Part shown: piece after piece, positions 18,193 through 28,610 of the stretch | Layout: each line of letters starts with the position of its first letter | Numbering within the stretch: the stretch's first letter is position 1 | From: Candidatus Thiodiazotropha sp. | GTDB lineage: Bacteria; Pseudomonadota; Gammaproteobacteria; Chromatiales; Chromatiaceae | Assembly (NCBI GenBank): GCA_023838465.1 | Contig: JAIVEQ010000019.1 | Location: forward strand, 1-64,000 | Reading direction: 5' to 3' | Length of the DNA stretch: 64,000 nt | The notes under the pieces: model-generated | The model's input: only the letters and a program-made list of their open reading frames with translations | Databases searched by the model: none | Told to the model about the DNA's origin: nothing | Program-made: the position numbers and the translations under genes

Positions 18193-19299
18193 CTATCTCA
18201 TCCGGTGATGTACAGCACCGGAATCAAGTACCTGGCGTACCTGATCGGCTGCTACAGTTACTGAATGAAAACGGCCCGCATGCCAAAGGATCAGGGCACA
18301 GCTATAGAGTAGGGAATCATATGCAGGGCCTTTTTCTCCTTGCAATGCGCGTAAGCCCGTCTCAGCTGCAGCCATTGCGGCACCAGAAACATTTCCAATG
18401 CGGGCAATTTCATCACCATTCGTGTTGATTGTTGTATCGTCTGGAAGAGGAACGGCTCTCAATGGCTGTTCAATTCCAAGGGCATCGGGCGAAATATCGA
18501 TGGCCTCTTCCTGTCCCATATCCTGGTAGCGGTAGATCATGCCTGACTGTCTGAGCGAAGGGATAACTCCACCTTCGGTACCACGCACCAGTAAACATCC
18601 TTCAAACCTGGCGAATCGGGCCAGTGAGGCATATTTCGCAGGATAGGGCTTATGTACATAACCAGTGACTAGATGGGTCTTTATTCGGCCGGTAATAGGT
18701 TTCGCCAGTACCTCGACAGTCGTTAGAACCTGACGTTTGATGATCTGTTGTCTTAATCCGGTCAGATTGTGTAATCCAGGACAAAAAGTACGCTGGTCGA
18801 CATAGGCCCATCCCAGTTCCGGGTCTTCCACGCGGGAGATGGCGGTATCCAGGCTCATATCCACATCAATACCGACAGCTTGAAGTACATGGCGATGGGT
18901 AATACCGAATTTTGGTCCCACTGAATCGAGGCCATGGCTCACGCAGGGGAGGCCGCAAGCCGCTAGAACGGGGGGGATCAACGGTGCGATAGGTAGATTG
19001 CGATTGACGCCGCTGTAAGGATCAGCCAGCGAGATCAGTTCATCAACATTGGCCTGACGGCTCTCCGAGACCTTGAGAATCGCATCCAGGGCACCTTTAT
19101 TCTCATCATCGGTTTCCCTTTTCATACGTAGTGCAATAAGAAAAATAGCAGCCTGCACATCATCAATCTCACCACGAAGGATGGCGGATACACCACCGCT
19201 GGCCTCATCCAAAGAGATGTCTTTGCTCAGTTCAGGTCCGGTAGCGATGCGTTGAATAATTGAGTGCATCAGCTCTTGAGATGACATGCTGTCAGTCAT
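18193..19299 (-). CDS. TrpD2-like glycosyl transferase family 3 protein
   Basis: A 368-aa relative of anthranilate phosphoribosyltransferase. The N-terminal helical domain (residues 10-85) carries ILRGEIDDVQAAIFLIALRMK and the catalytic domain carries SHGLDSVGPKFGITHRHVLQA. The canonical TrpD glycine-rich GTGGD loop is not seen, and the gene stands apart from other trp genes. This points to the YbiB/TrpD2 group, some of which bind nucleic acid, rather than to tryptophan synthesis. It forms a unit with a Rieske protein. Actual activity is unknown. Confidence 0.8.
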   Translation of the reverse strand: MTDSMSSQELMHSIIQRIATGPELSKDISLDEASGGVSAILRGEIDDVQAAIFLIALRMKRETDDENKGALDAILKVSESRQANVDELISLADPYSGVNRNLPIAPLIPPVLAACGLPCVSHGLDSVGPKFGITHRHVLQAVGIDVDMSLDTAISRVEDPELGWAYVDQRTFCPGLHNLTGLRQQIIKRQVLTTVEVLAKPITGRIKTHLVTGYVHKPYPAKYASLARFARFEGCLLVRGTEGGVIPSLRQSGMIYRYQDMGQEEAIDISPDALGIEQPLRAVPLPDDTTINTNGDEIARIGNVSGAAMAAAETGLRALQGEKGPAYDSLLYSCALILWHAGRFHSVTVAADQVRQVLDSGAVHHRMR

Positions 19300-19438
19300 G
19301 AAGTACTACCTGTGCGATTGACATTATGCAGTGCAGTATAAAAAACTTAGTAAAATAGTCAACTATTATCGCATCTGTACAATTAATACTTCCATCAGTT
19401 ACTTGAGAGGGATGATTTACGAACAGATCGATAGTTTA

Positions 19439-19512
19439 GACATTCCTGACCTTGAGGGAATGTCGACTTTATTTTGGGATAGGTAATAAACAGCCTGCAT
19501 GATACAGGCCGT
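19439..19512 (-). terminator. Two tandem hairpins after the small periplasmic gene
   Basis: The first hairpin is ACAGCCTG-(7 nt)-CAGGCCGT at 19490-19512. The second is GACATTCC-(10 nt)-GGAATGTC at 19439-19464. Both lie downstream of the 19534-19824 gene. The T runs are weak, so termination is likely but not certain. Confidence 0.55.
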
Positions 19513-19533
19513 TATTCTTTAAATGATACAGAG

Positions 19534-19824
19534 TTATCGGTGGAGAACGGATGTCAGTACGTGCTTGTATTCAAAAAACACAGAGTAGTTACCATAGTCC
19601 CAACGGGTTATTGGTGGTTCACCGACACTGGGATAAGCGTTCATCGGTTGTCCAAATCGTCGGGTAACTTGGTCCATGGTCATACTGCGAGACGGGCGTG
19701 ATACACCCTCTTCACTGTTGATAGGTGCTGCCTCTATTGAGTCAATGAGGAGCACCTCGGCCGAAACCGGTTGTGCAAGCAAGTACAGTAATGCAGCGGA
19801 CAGGGTGGTGAAACGAAATGTCAT
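19534..19824 (-). CDS. Small conserved periplasmic protein
   Basis: A 96-aa protein with a signal peptide to about residue 22 (LAQPVSA). The mature part has a short acidic linker and then MTMDQVTRRFGQPMNAYPSV...RWDYGNYSVFFEYKHV. That pattern recalls the SmpA/OmlA (BamE-like) fold: a helix with the x-V-x-x-x-F-G-x-P turn, then two strands with W and F-E. No lipobox is present. The cellular role is unknown; an outer-membrane-associated small protein is a reasonable guess. Confidence 0.7.
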   Translation of the reverse strand: MTFRFTTLSAALLYLLAQPVSAEVLLIDSIEAAPINSEEGVSRPSRSMTMDQVTRRFGQPMNAYPSVGEPPITRWDYGNYSVFFEYKHVLTSVLHR

Positions 19825-20095
19825 CTGAGCAACTCCGAATTTGTCTCTTCAGGTAGAAATATAGCACTCTTGTCTAACTATAGAAAACCATGAGATTTTC
19901 TTTCGCCTGAATCAGACGATTAATGAAGTTGATTTTCGCAAGTCATTGATTCATCAGGCTATACAAAAATGTTCGGGAAATGGGGCCGCTATTCCCTCTT
20001 ATTTTTGATACGCTATCCGATCCAAGCACTCATACACTCCATCTGCTATGAACCTACGGATTCAGGCGCCACTTTTAATGATTTAATGGCCACAC

Positions 20096-21343
20096 ATGTT
20101 CAAACCGATCGAATTATATATCGGCCTGCGGTATACACGCGCCAAGCGGCGTAATCACTTTATCTCCTTTATCTCCATGATCTCCATGGTTGGCATCATG
20201 CTGGGTGTGGTGGCTTTAATCGTGGTGTTATCAGTTATGAACGGGTTTCATAAAGAAGTCCGTGAACGAATTCTCGGAATGGCATCTCATGCAACCATTT
20301 CTGGGGTTAGTGGTGAGTTGAACAACTGGCAAGAGGTCCAGGCTGAAGCATCGAAATTCCCCCATGTCATCGGGGAGGCCCCTTATGTAGAGGGGCAGGG
20401 AATGCTGATCAGTGGACAAAAGGTCAGCGGGGTACTGTTACGAGGGATTTCACCGGAGCAGGAGGGGCAAGTCTCTGATGTCATCTCTGCTATTACTCAA
20501 GGTTCCATAGAGGCTCTACAACCTGGTAAGTATGGGATTATCCTTGGACGTGAACTGGCCCTGGTGTTGGGCGTTGGAGTGGGAGACCGGGTGACCCTTG
20601 TGACACCACAGGTCAACGTGACACCTGCGGGCATCATGCCGCGCCTTAAACGATTTACTGTGGCGGCCACTTTCCAGGTGGGTATGGGGGAGTATGATCG
20701 TGGTGTTGCGATTTTGCATATGAAGGATGCAGCAAAACTGATGCGGCTTGAGGATGGGGTGACCGGTGTCCGCCTCAAATTGGATGATCTCTATCTGGCA
20801 CCTCAGGTTTCCCGTGAGTTAGCACTTAAAATGGGAGGCAACTATCGAATCAGTGATTGGACGATGCAACACCGCAACTTTTTCGCAGCTTTGCAGACAG
20901 AGAAGCGCATGATGACCATTATTCTCTCACTGATTGTTGCTGTTGCTGCGTTCAATATCGTCTCTACCATGGTTATGGTCGTGACCGACAAACAGTCAGA
21001 TATCGCCATTTTACGTACCTTGGGAGCTTCTCCCCTCTCCATCATGGGCATCTTTATGGTGCAGGGAGCAACGATAGGTATTGTCGGCAACATCCTCGGT
21101 ATCATTGGCGGTGTGCTATTGGCCCTTAATGTTGAAGAGATTGTCAGCTGGATCGAATCGGCGTTTGGTTTTGATTTTCTTGATCCCAGCATCTATTACA
21201 TCACCAAACTTCCCTCTGATCCGCATCTCTCGGATGTCATGTTTATTGGCATTGCAGCATTCATCATCACCCTGGCGGCGACACTCTATCCAGCTTGGAA
21301 AGCCTCACGTACCCAGCCTGCTGAGGCATTGCGTTATGAGTGA
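20096..21343 (+). CDS. lolC: Lipoprotein-releasing ABC transporter permease (LolC/LolE type)
   Basis: A 415-aa FtsX-fold permease. N-terminal [24 protein letters not shown] leads into the first membrane helix. A periplasmic domain of about 200 residues follows, then three C-terminal helices ([51 protein letters not shown]) and the conserved [10 protein letters not shown] end. It extracts outer-membrane lipoproteins from the inner membrane and hands them to LolA. Only one permease gene lies here; no lolE follows lolD, so it may work as a homodimer (LolF-like) or pair with a gene elsewhere. Confidence 0.92.
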   Translation: MFKPIELYIGLRYTRAKRRNHFISFISMISMVGIMLGVVALIVVLSVMNGFHKEVRERILGMASHATISGVSGELNNWQEVQAEASKFPHVIGEAPYVEGQGMLISGQKVSGVLLRGISPEQEGQVSDVISAITQGSIEALQPGKYGIILGRELALVLGVGVGDRVTLVTPQVNVTPAGIMPRLKRFTVAATFQVGMGEYDRGVAILHMKDAAKLMRLEDGVTGVRLKLDDLYLAPQVSRELALKMGGNYRISDWTMQHRNFFAALQTEKRMMTIILSLIVAVAAFNIVSTMVMVVTDKQSDIAILRTLGASPLSIMGIFMVQGATIGIVGNILGIIGGVLLALNVEEIVSWIESAFGFDFLDPSIYYITKLPSDPHLSDVMFIGIAAFIITLAATLYPAWKASRTQPAEALRYE

Positions 21344-22022
21344 CCCGAAGATCGTACTGCAGGCCAGTAATTTGGTCAGAACATTTACTCAGGGCAATCT
21401 TCATGTAGAGGTATTGCAAGGAGTTGATCTTCAAATTAGACAGGGAGAACGGGTTGCAATCATTGGTGCATCCGGTTCCGGTAAAAGCACTTTACTGCAC
21501 TGTCTGGGTGGACTCGATCGGCCTGATGCAGGCCAGGTCATGTTAAATGGAAAGGATCTGCTCAGTCTTAACGAACGGGATAAAGGAAGACTCAGAAACC
21601 GACATATGGGTTTTGTCTACCAATTCCACCATTTGCTACCTGAATTCACTGCGTTAGAGAATGTCGCCATGCCGCTACTGATCGGTGGTGAATCTGTAAT
21701 AAAGGCAAGAGCATTGGCAGGGGAGATGTTGCGACAGGTTGGATTGGCTGAGCGGACAGAACATAAACCGAATGAACTCTCAGGTGGTGAGCGACAACGT
21801 GCTGCCCTGGCTAGAGCGATGGTTCATCACCCGGCATGCGTGTTGGCGGATGAACCAACAGGCAATCTTGATAGAAAGAGTGCTGATCAGGTCTATGAGT
21901 TGATGTTGCAGCTAAATATGGAGAGTCATACCAGCTTTGTGGTGGTCACCCATGATACTGAATTGGCTGCCCGTATGGATCAAACCTGGCAATTGGTGGA
22001 TGGTAAGCTGTCCAGGCCTTAG
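21336..22022 (+). CDS. lolD: LolD, lipoprotein-releasing ABC ATPase
   Basis: A 228-aa ATPase with Walker [17 protein letters not shown], the MacB/LolD-type [18 protein letters not shown], signature [17 protein letters not shown] and Walker [12 protein letters not shown]. The ATG at 21336 overlaps the permease stop by 8 bp; the longer open frame upstream lies inside the permease gene and is discarded. Partner of the preceding permease at the cytoplasmic face. Confidence 0.95.
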   Translation: MSDPKIVLQASNLVRTFTQGNLHVEVLQGVDLQIRQGERVAIIGASGSGKSTLLHCLGGLDRPDAGQVMLNGKDLLSLNERDKGRLRNRHMGFVYQFHHLLPEFTALENVAMPLLIGGESVIKARALAGEMLRQVGLAERTEHKPNELSGGERQRAALARAMVHHPACVLADEPTGNLDRKSADQVYELMLQLNMESHTSFVVVTHDTELAARMDQTWQLVDGKLSRP

Positions 22023-22026
22023 CTAT

Positions 22027-22575
22027 TTAAGTGGAAGGCGTGGTAGGCGTGCGTTGTGTTTTTTTTCTCAAACGACGGGCCTTCCATTTCTCGACCACAC
22101 GCCACCGCCAAATCCAGAGAATCAGGCTATAACCCAAAAGTGAAGCAAGGCTGGCACAAACCAGGCTACCGATGAGTAGGGGGACCCAGATTCCATCCAG
22201 TCCACCATTTTGAAACCATTCCAGGCTGAACTGGAAGGGCTCCACCTCAGCTGGTGAGCCTGTTATCCAAGTTCCGACCAAGTAGGCAAAGAAGAATAAT
22301 GGTGGGATAGTGATAGGATTGGAAATCCACACAAGGCATACAGAAAGGGGCAGGTTGACTCGAAACAATATCGCTGCAGCGGCGGCTAAAACCATCTGGA
22401 AGGGAAGGGGTATAAAGGCCATAAACAGGCCGACGGCGAAGGCTCCGGATGCCGAGTGTCGATTTAAATGCCACAGATTTGCATCATGCAGCAGCGTTCC
22501 AAAGACTCGTAAATGTTTATGATTGCGCACCTTATCATGATGAGGTAATAGGCTTTTGATGAGTCTTTTAGGCAT
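22027..22575 (-). CDS. DUF2062 membrane protein
   Basis: A 182-aa inner-membrane protein of the DUF2062 family. It shows the N-terminal basic segment, the SASGAFAVGLFMAFIPLPFQM helix, the LVWISNPITIPPLFFFAYLVG helix and a C-terminal helix followed by a basic tail. Convergent with lolD, only 4 bp apart, so the two share a termination zone. The molecular function of the family is not established. Confidence 0.85.
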   Translation of the reverse strand: MPKRLIKSLLPHHDKVRNHKHLRVFGTLLHDANLWHLNRHSASGAFAVGLFMAFIPLPFQMVLAAAAAILFRVNLPLSVCLVWISNPITIPPLFFFAYLVGTWITGSPAEVEPFQFSLEWFQNGGLDGIWVPLLIGSLVCASLASLLGYSLILWIWRWRVVEKWKARRLRKKTQRTPTTPST

Positions 22576-22788
22576 CAGTCAGGTGAGTAGTCTCTAATTG
22601 TAAAGTCGCCAACTAGCGCTTTATTGAAGCATGTTTAAGCATAGTACAACAAGGATTAAACGGAGTAGTACTTAAAGAAATTCTGTGCAAGTCATGGACA
22701 GCCGTCTTGCGACCAGACACTTCCACCTTGCAAAGATTTATTCTGAGCTTCCGAAATGAAAAGGAATTAATGAAGACAGGGACTTGTC

Positions 22789-25098
22789 ATGAATGGGATT
22801 CTTATCTGTTTTGTTGTTGGTGCAACACTCTTTCACTTTTTTAGAGATCTGCCGGGACTTGGGTGGCTGACGCTTTTGGTGCCAATGATTGTCCTCTGGC
22901 GATATAAATGGTCTCGCCCCTTGAGTGCACTCCTGGCTGGTGCAGGATGGAGTCTCCTGTTCGCTACCTATATGCTTCAGCAGCAACTGCCGGCTGACAT
23001 GGAACGCGAAGATTTAGTGCTGAAAGGGGTTGTCGAATCGCTACCAGCCCAACAGGGGAGGTTGAGCCGTTTCAAGGTGCGGGTAAATGAACTGCTCGAT
23101 GCCAGGGGGATACCGCTGGACCTGTCGCATCTGCAACTTAGTTGGTTTGGTACCAAGGAAACCGTCCGGGTCGGGGATACCTGGCAGTTAAAAGTTAGGC
23201 TGAAACGACCCAGGGGAATGCAGAATCCGGCTAGATTCGATTATGAGCGCTGGTTGTTTAGCCAGGGAGTACAAGCCAAAGGGTATGTCAGAGCATGGTC
23301 TGGCAATAGGGTTCTGAGTACAGAGCCAGGCACTGCCTGGATGGACCGACTGCGTCAAACCATTGCCAGGTTGATCGATCAGCATACCGCACAACCAGTA
23401 GCAGCTGCCTTGCTGAAGGCATTGTCAGTAGGCGATAAACGGGGTATCGGACCTGCCGAGTGGCGGGTCTTTTCTTTAACCGGTACCAATCATCTGATTG
23501 CGATATCTGGACTGCATGTGGGCATTGTGGCTGGATGGTTGCTGTTACTGGGTCAATGGGGCTGGTGTCGCAGTGAACGACTCACCCTTAAATTACCAGC
23601 GCTAAAAGCCGGGGCAATCATGGCACTGATTGGCGCGTTGATCTACGCAGGGCTTGCAGGTTTTTCCCTGCCGACACAACGAGCACTAATCATGCTGCTG
23701 ACAACCCTGGGAAGTGTTGTCCTTGGACGTCGAATTCAACCTGCCAGAAGTCTGGTGTTGGCACTGTTTCTGGTTGTGCTACTGGACCCTGTCGCCACCC
23801 TGTCCGCCGGATTTTGGCTCTCTTTTGGGGCAGTTGCAGTCATTATGTGGAGTGTAGGCGGTCGCATAATGCCTTGGCAGGGATGGCGGCAAGGGGTACG
23901 AGTGCAATGGTTCGTTACGCTTGGCTTGTTGCCGATACTGCTACTGTTTTTCGGTCGGGCGTCGCTGGTGTCCCCTGTGGTTAACTTGATTATGGTGCCT
24001 TGGTTTACCCTGGTATTGGTGCCGTTGGTATTGGCTGGCCTTCCATTACTCTTGATACCGGCTGCGGCTGGTTGGTGGTTTTGGTTGCTGGGCCTGATTA
24101 GCGGATATACCTATCAGTTTTTGGTTTGGTTTTCCTCTTTACCCTTTGCTTTGATGGAATTGCCCGACGTCACCAACTGGCTGTGGGGGGCGGCAATTGT
24201 AGGGAGTCTGCTATGGATGATGCCCGCTGGCATGCCTGGACGTGCATTGGGTGTTTGGTTGTTTGTACCGATATTTCTTTCGCCTCCAGAGCATCCGCAT
24301 GAGGGTGATTTATGGTTCACACTGTTGGATGTAGGTCAAGGGTTGGCCTGTGTGATTGAAACCAGCGACCATCTTTTGATCTACGATACCGGGCCGGCCA
24401 ATGACTCAGGATTCAGTACCGCCGAAACGGTGCTGCTTCCCTTCCTTCGCGCTCAAGGCTACGATAAAATTGATCGTTTGTTGCTCAGTAATGGTGATAG
24501 GGATCATGCTGGTGGCTATAGCTGGCTGAAAGAAGCACTCCCTATTGGGGATGTTCTGGCTGGAGAGCCTGAGCGTGCACAATATGCAGATGCCTGCCTT
24601 GCCGGTGAGAGCTGGAGCTGGGACGGTGTGACATTCAAACTACTGCATCCACAGGCGAAAGATAGCTTTCAGCGATCCAATGATCAATCCTGTGTTCTTC
24701 TGATTACCCTTGGTGATTGGCGCATACTGTTACCGGGGGATATAGAGAAGGTAGGTGAAAAACACTTACTGGAGCGCTATCCAGACGCGCTGAAATCACA
24801 GATTCTTGTTGCGCCACACCATGGCTCTGCCACATCATCTACAGCACCGTTCGTGACTGCAATCGATCCTGAGTGGGTGCTATTCTCTACCGGCTATAAA
24901 AATAGCTACGGCTTTCCAAAAGATGAAGTGGTTCAGCGTTGGCAGGCTAGGGGTGCGGTTATACTGAATACAGCTGAAACAGGTGCCATTCAGCTCCGTC
25001 TGTCACCTTACCAGACTGAGCTTAAGCCTCGTCTCTATCGTGAACTCAATAAGCGCTATTGGAGTGATCGGAATAGCGAGAAGGAAACTGGGGGGTGA
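22789..25098 (+). CDS. comEC: ComEC/Rec2 DNA uptake channel
   Basis: A 769-aa competence protein. N-terminal helices are followed by an OB-like soluble domain (residues 60-170), a competence membrane domain with GTNHLIAISGLHVGIVAG and AGFSLPTQRALIMLL, and a C-terminal metallo-beta-lactamase domain (TLLDVGQGLACVIE, SNGDRDHAGGYSW, LPGDIEKVGE, APHHGSATSS). It carries single-stranded DNA across the inner membrane during transformation. The complete domain set suggests it works. It stands between lol and exbB genes, as in several gammaproteobacteria. Confidence 0.95.
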   Translation: MNGILICFVVGATLFHFFRDLPGLGWLTLLVPMIVLWRYKWSRPLSALLAGAGWSLLFATYMLQQQLPADMEREDLVLKGVVESLPAQQGRLSRFKVRVNELLDARGIPLDLSHLQLSWFGTKETVRVGDTWQLKVRLKRPRGMQNPARFDYERWLFSQGVQAKGYVRAWSGNRVLSTEPGTAWMDRLRQTIARLIDQHTAQPVAAALLKALSVGDKRGIGPAEWRVFSLTGTNHLIAISGLHVGIVAGWLLLLGQWGWCRSERLTLKLPALKAGAIMALIGALIYAGLAGFSLPTQRALIMLLTTLGSVVLGRRIQPARSLVLALFLVVLLDPVATLSAGFWLSFGAVAVIMWSVGGRIMPWQGWRQGVRVQWFVTLGLLPILLLFFGRASLVSPVVNLIMVPWFTLVLVPLVLAGLPLLLIPAAAGWWFWLLGLISGYTYQFLVWFSSLPFALMELPDVTNWLWGAAIVGSLLWMMPAGMPGRALGVWLFVPIFLSPPEHPHEGDLWFTLLDVGQGLACVIETSDHLLIYDTGPANDSGFSTAETVLLPFLRAQGYDKIDRLLLSNGDRDHAGGYSWLKEALPIGDVLAGEPERAQYADACLAGESWSWDGVTFKLLHPQAKDSFQRSNDQSCVLLITLGDWRILLPGDIEKVGEKHLLERYPDALKSQILVAPHHGSATSSTAPFVTAIDPEWVLFSTGYKNSYGFPKDEVVQRWQARGAVILNTAETGAIQLRLSPYQTELKPRLYRELNKRYWSDRNSEKETGG

Positions 25099-25222
25099 GA
25101 AATGAGAATGACGACTCACTGAGATGTCAATTTGAAACCGTTACTTTCAGAGAGATGCTTGCATAAAGTATGATTGCCGCACGGGAATGTTTCTTCACTA
25201 ATGAATAAAGGACGCATATAAG

Positions 25223-25837
25223 GTGTTTGAACTGGTAAAGTCTGGCGGATGGCTCATGTTGCCCATCATCGCCTGCTCCATTGTTGCCCTTGGGATAGTT
25301 TTTGAGAGGCTTTGGTCGCTACAGCGAAAAAAGGTCATGCCTGACTACCTCATGAGGCAGATCCTGCAACTGCACAGAGAGAAGAAGCTGGATCTGGCTG
25401 ATCTTAACAAGTTGAGAACCAGCTCACCGCTGGGTAGGATTTTGGCGGCAGGGCTGATCAACAGAGATCACAACAAAGAGGTAATGAAGGAAGCGATCGA
25501 AGAGGTTGGTCGCCAAGTGGTCCATGAGCTTGAACGCTATCTCAATACCTTGGGGACCATCGCATCGATCTCTCCATTGCTTGGGCTTCTGGGTACCGTT
25601 ATCGGTATGATCAAAGTCTTCAGTGTCATTGTAACTGCCGGAGTCGGTGACCCCGGTGTGTTGGCCGGTGGTATTTCGGAAGCGCTGATTACCACAGCAG
25701 CAGGACTCTCCGTCGCAATACCAAGTCTGATGTTTCATCGCTATTTCAGTGGGCTGATAGACAGACTGGTGATGGGGATGGAAGAGCAGGCACTGAAGCT
25801 CGTCGAAGTCATTCATGGGGAAAGAGAGTTGAGATGA
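25223..25837 (+). CDS. exbB: ExbB/TolQ-type proton channel protein
   Basis: A 204-aa three-helix inner-membrane protein of the MotA/TolQ/ExbB family. It starts at a GTG with AAAGGA upstream. The conserved core is GTIASISPLLGLLGTVIGMIKVF and GISEALITTAAGLSVAIPSL. With ExbD it uses proton motive force to energise outer-membrane transport or, in this lpxK-linked type, a still uncertain envelope function. Overlaps exbD by 4 bp. Confidence 0.9.
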   Translation: MFELVKSGGWLMLPIIACSIVALGIVFERLWSLQRKKVMPDYLMRQILQLHREKKLDLADLNKLRTSSPLGRILAAGLINRDHNKEVMKEAIEEVGRQVVHELERYLNTLGTIASISPLLGLLGTVIGMIKVFSVIVTAGVGDPGVLAGGISEALITTAAGLSVAIPSLMFHRYFSGLIDRLVMGMEEQALKLVEVIHGERELR

Positions 25838-26253
25838 ATCTCCGGCCGAACCCACGTAAATCACCCGAAGTGGATATTACACCGCTTATCGATGTGGTCT
25901 TTCTGCTGTTGATTTTTTTTATGGTCTCCACCACTTTCGAGCGGGAGAGTCAGATCATGATCGAATTACCGGAAGCCACCGGTGAAGAGATCGAGCCTGA
26001 AAAACATAAGCTGGATATCACTATCAATATATCAGGTACTTTTTTCGTTAATCAGCTTGAGGTTGTTAATACAGAGGTTGATACCCTAAAACAGGCCATC
26101 AGCAATGCAGTGGGTGATAAGAGGGATTTACCTGTTGTTATCAATGCGGATGCTCGAACACCCCATCAATCTGTGATGACGGCAATGGATGCGGCAAGCC
26201 AGTTAGGATTAACGAAGATGACTTTCTCTGCGCATCGTCCAGTGGCTGAGTGA
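25834..26253 (+). CDS. exbD: ExbD/TolR-type protein
   Basis: A 139-aa protein with one N-terminal membrane helix carrying the proton-relay aspartate (VDITPLIDVVFLLLIFFMVSTTF) and a periplasmic domain ending TKMTFSAHRP. Partner of ExbB in the same unit, upstream of lpxK. Confidence 0.92.
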   Translation: MNLRPNPRKSPEVDITPLIDVVFLLLIFFMVSTTFERESQIMIELPEATGEEIEPEKHKLDITINISGTFFVNQLEVVNTEVDTLKQAISNAVGDKRDLPVVINADARTPHQSVMTAMDAASQLGLTKMTFSAHRPVAE

Positions 26254-26266
26254 GGGCTTTTCCCCT

Positions 26267-27262
26267 TTGAAGTCGATCGAAGCATCCTGGAATGATTGGC
26301 ATTTATTGACCCTGTTACTGTTACCCCTGTCGGGTCTATTCTGTCTGCTGAGCACAATCCGCCATCTGTTCTATCGTATCGGTTGGTTGCCGGTGCGAAC
26401 AGTTGATGTGCCTGTCATCGTTGTGGGTAATATCTCTGTGGGTGGCACTGGAAAGACACCACTGGTTATCTGGCTGGTCAACAGGCTGGTGGATTGGGGT
26501 TTCAAGCCCGGCATTATAACCCGGGGGTACGGCGGAAAATCTGACCACTGGCCACGTGAAGTGACGACGGAGAGTCTGGCGGAAGAGGTAGGTGATGAGG
26601 CGATCTTACTCAAACGTCGTACCGGCTGCCCTGTTTATGCGGGCGCTGATCGGCCGGCAGTTGCATCACAACTGTTATCTGAACATGCGTGTAATATTAT
26701 CATTTCCGATGACGGCTTGCAGCATTACGGGCTTAATAGGGAGTTGGAGATTGCAGTAGTAGATGGCGTAAGGCGTTTTGGGAATGGTCTCTGTCTACCG
26801 GCTGGGCCACTGCGTGAAACCCCCAAGCGTCTTGCTAAAGTCGATCTTGTCATCATCAATGGAAAACCAAAGCAGGGAGAGCACAGCATGTATGTGGCGG
26901 GTGTTGATGCACACTCCCTGGATGGTCGAAGCGAGTCTAGAAAGCTAACAACTTTTAGTGATGCAAAGGTGCATGCAATTGCCGGTATTGGTTATCCAGA
27001 ACGTTTTTTTTCCATGTTAGAAGCCAATGGACTAAAGCTGGAACGACATGCTTTTCCTGATCATTACCGCTACTCAACGAGTGATTTAATCGCTTTTTCA
27101 TCTCAGACTGTTCTCATGACCGAGAAAGATGCGGTAAAGTGCGAATTGTTTGCACAACCCGGCCATTGGTACGTGCCTGCCACAGCTGTAGTAGATGCCG
27201 GATTTGAACGACAACTTATGGCACTCACAAAAAGGCTGACTGATGGACAGAAAACTGCTTGA
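26267..27262 (+). CDS. lpxK: LpxK, tetraacyldisaccharide 4'-kinase
   Basis: A 331-aa lipid A kinase. The membrane-entry N-terminus ([17 protein letters not shown]) is followed by the P-loop [12 protein letters not shown] at residues 54-65, [10 protein letters not shown]-like [15 protein letters not shown], and the [16 protein letters not shown] motif. The start is a TTG at 26267, which gives the normal family N-terminus. Phosphorylates the lipid A precursor at the inner membrane. Overlaps the next gene by 20 bp. Confidence 0.93.
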   Translation: MKSIEASWNDWHLLTLLLLPLSGLFCLLSTIRHLFYRIGWLPVRTVDVPVIVVGNISVGGTGKTPLVIWLVNRLVDWGFKPGIITRGYGGKSDHWPREVTTESLAEEVGDEAILLKRRTGCPVYAGADRPAVASQLLSEHACNIIISDDGLQHYGLNRELEIAVVDGVRRFGNGLCLPAGPLRETPKRLAKVDLVIINGKPKQGEHSMYVAGVDAHSLDGRSESRKLTTFSDAKVHAIAGIGYPERFFSMLEANGLKLERHAFPDHYRYSTSDLIAFSSQTVLMTEKDAVKCELFAQPGHWYVPATAVVDAGFERQLMALTKRLTDGQKTA

Positions 27263-27437
27263 TATTCTGGTTTGCCCTCTCTGCAAGGGGAAGCTCAATT
27301 ATATTAAAAAAGAGAGTGAACTCATTTGCCGGGTTGACCGTCTGGCCTTTCCCATTCGTGATGATATACCCGTGATGCTCGAGGAAGAGGCCAGAAAACT
27401 TGCTGCGGATGAAGAGATTACAGAAGGCAAGAGCTGA
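27243..27437 (+). CDS. UPF0434/Trm112-like small protein (YcaR type)
   Basis: A 64-aa protein with [36 protein letters not shown]: a Trm112-like zinc-ribbon remnant that retains only the first CxxC. It sits between lpxK and kdsB, its standard location in gammaproteobacteria. Stop and kdsB start overlap in TGATG. Confidence 0.92.
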   Translation: MDRKLLDILVCPLCKGKLNYIKKESELICRVDRLAFPIRDDIPVMLEEEARKLAADEEITEGKS

Positions 27438-28192
27438 TGCAATTCAAAGTGGTCATACCCGCCCGCTACGCATCTGTGCGTCTCCCTGGGAAACCTCTAT
27501 TGGAGTTGGCTGGAAAGCCTATGATACAGCATGTCTTCGAGCGCGCTGTTGAGAGTGGCGCCATTGAAGTCGTGGTTGCCACCGACAGTCAGCAAATTGC
27601 AGATGCCTGTCGTCAATTTTCAGCCGATGTCTGCATGACATCCGATCAGCATCGTAGTGGCTCTGACAGAATCGCCGAAGTGGTTTCAATCAGAGACTGG
27701 GATGAGGATGAGATCATAGTCAATCTACAAGGAGATGAACCCTGTATGCCAGCAGAACTGCTCAGCCAGGTTGCAGAGGATATGAACAGGCATGAGATTG
27801 CTGCAGTCACAACCCTTGCTGCAAAAATAACCGACCGTACAACCCTTTTCGACCCCCATGTGGTTAAAGTGGTGACTGATGCACAAGGTTATGCGCTCTA
27901 CTTCAGTCGGGCGCCTATCCCCTGGCATCGGGATGAGTTCATCAGTGCTGACACACCGCTTCCCAGTGACACAGGTTTTTCCCGGCATATAGGACTCTAC
28001 GCCTATCGAGCAGGGTATTTGTCCCGTTTCGTGGCGTGGAATCATGCCCCTATAGAGCGAGCAGAATCGTTAGAACAATTAAGGGTTTTATGGCATGGTG
28101 GTAAGATTCATGTCAGCCGTGCACAGATGGAGCCTGGTCGTGGGGTTGATACACGTGATGATTTGCAAAGAGTATCCAAACTGCTTGGCTAG
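27437..28192 (+). CDS. kdsB: KdsB, CMP-KDO synthetase
   Basis: A 251-aa nucleotidyltransferase with VIPARYASVRLPGKPL, the VATDSQQIADAC and SDQHRSGSDRIAE segments, NLQGDEPCMP and YFSRAPIPWHRD. Activates KDO for the LPS inner core in the cytoplasm. Last gene of the exbB-exbD-lpxK-UPF0434-kdsB unit. Confidence 0.96.
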   Translation: MQFKVVIPARYASVRLPGKPLLELAGKPMIQHVFERAVESGAIEVVVATDSQQIADACRQFSADVCMTSDQHRSGSDRIAEVVSIRDWDEDEIIVNLQGDEPCMPAELLSQVAEDMNRHEIAAVTTLAAKITDRTTLFDPHVVKVVTDAQGYALYFSRAPIPWHRDEFISADTPLPSDTGFSRHIGLYAYRAGYLSRFVAWNHAPIERAESLEQLRVLWHGGKIHVSRAQMEPGRGVDTRDDLQRVSKLLG

Positions 28193-28610
28193 CTGATAAC
28201 TGAAAATAAAGAACTAAGGGAACACCACCCCAATTCATGCTGATTACTAGTGGCAGGGGCGGCATGTCCATCTCTGTTTGTCAAGGGGATCCATCAGTTG
28301 GAAGAATGTTGAATTGTAAACTATCCCGACACATTCTCATAAAATTAGGGTATATCACCCATTTATTTTGGGAATTAATCGTATAAATGTCGGAATTCCT
28401 TACACTGAGGAATTATATACAATAATAATATACATTATAAAAATAGCTTAACTATATGTTAAATAATGCAAATATTTTGCATGGCATGAACGATGCATGT
28501 ATGCGCCGTATAAATTAAAAGATGTGAACCGAGTTACACATTTTCTGAAGTTTTTTATTTGTAAATCATTGTTGAGTTTTTTAGTTCCACAAAATTCAGG
28601 GGCACTGTTG
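28193..28610. other. AT-rich intergenic region with palindrome
   Basis: No gene is convincing before the kinase. The stretch from about 28370 is AT-rich and likely holds the kinase promoter. A perfect ATGCAAA-(TAT)-TTTGCAT inverted repeat at 28466-28482 is a candidate operator. The open frame extends back to an ATG at 28497, but that start has no ribosome site. Confidence 0.45.

Noticed and set aside
18193-19299. trpD of the tryptophan pathway
   Set aside because: The TrpD GTGGD loop is not seen and no other trp genes are adjacent; TrpD2/YbiB-like is a better fit.
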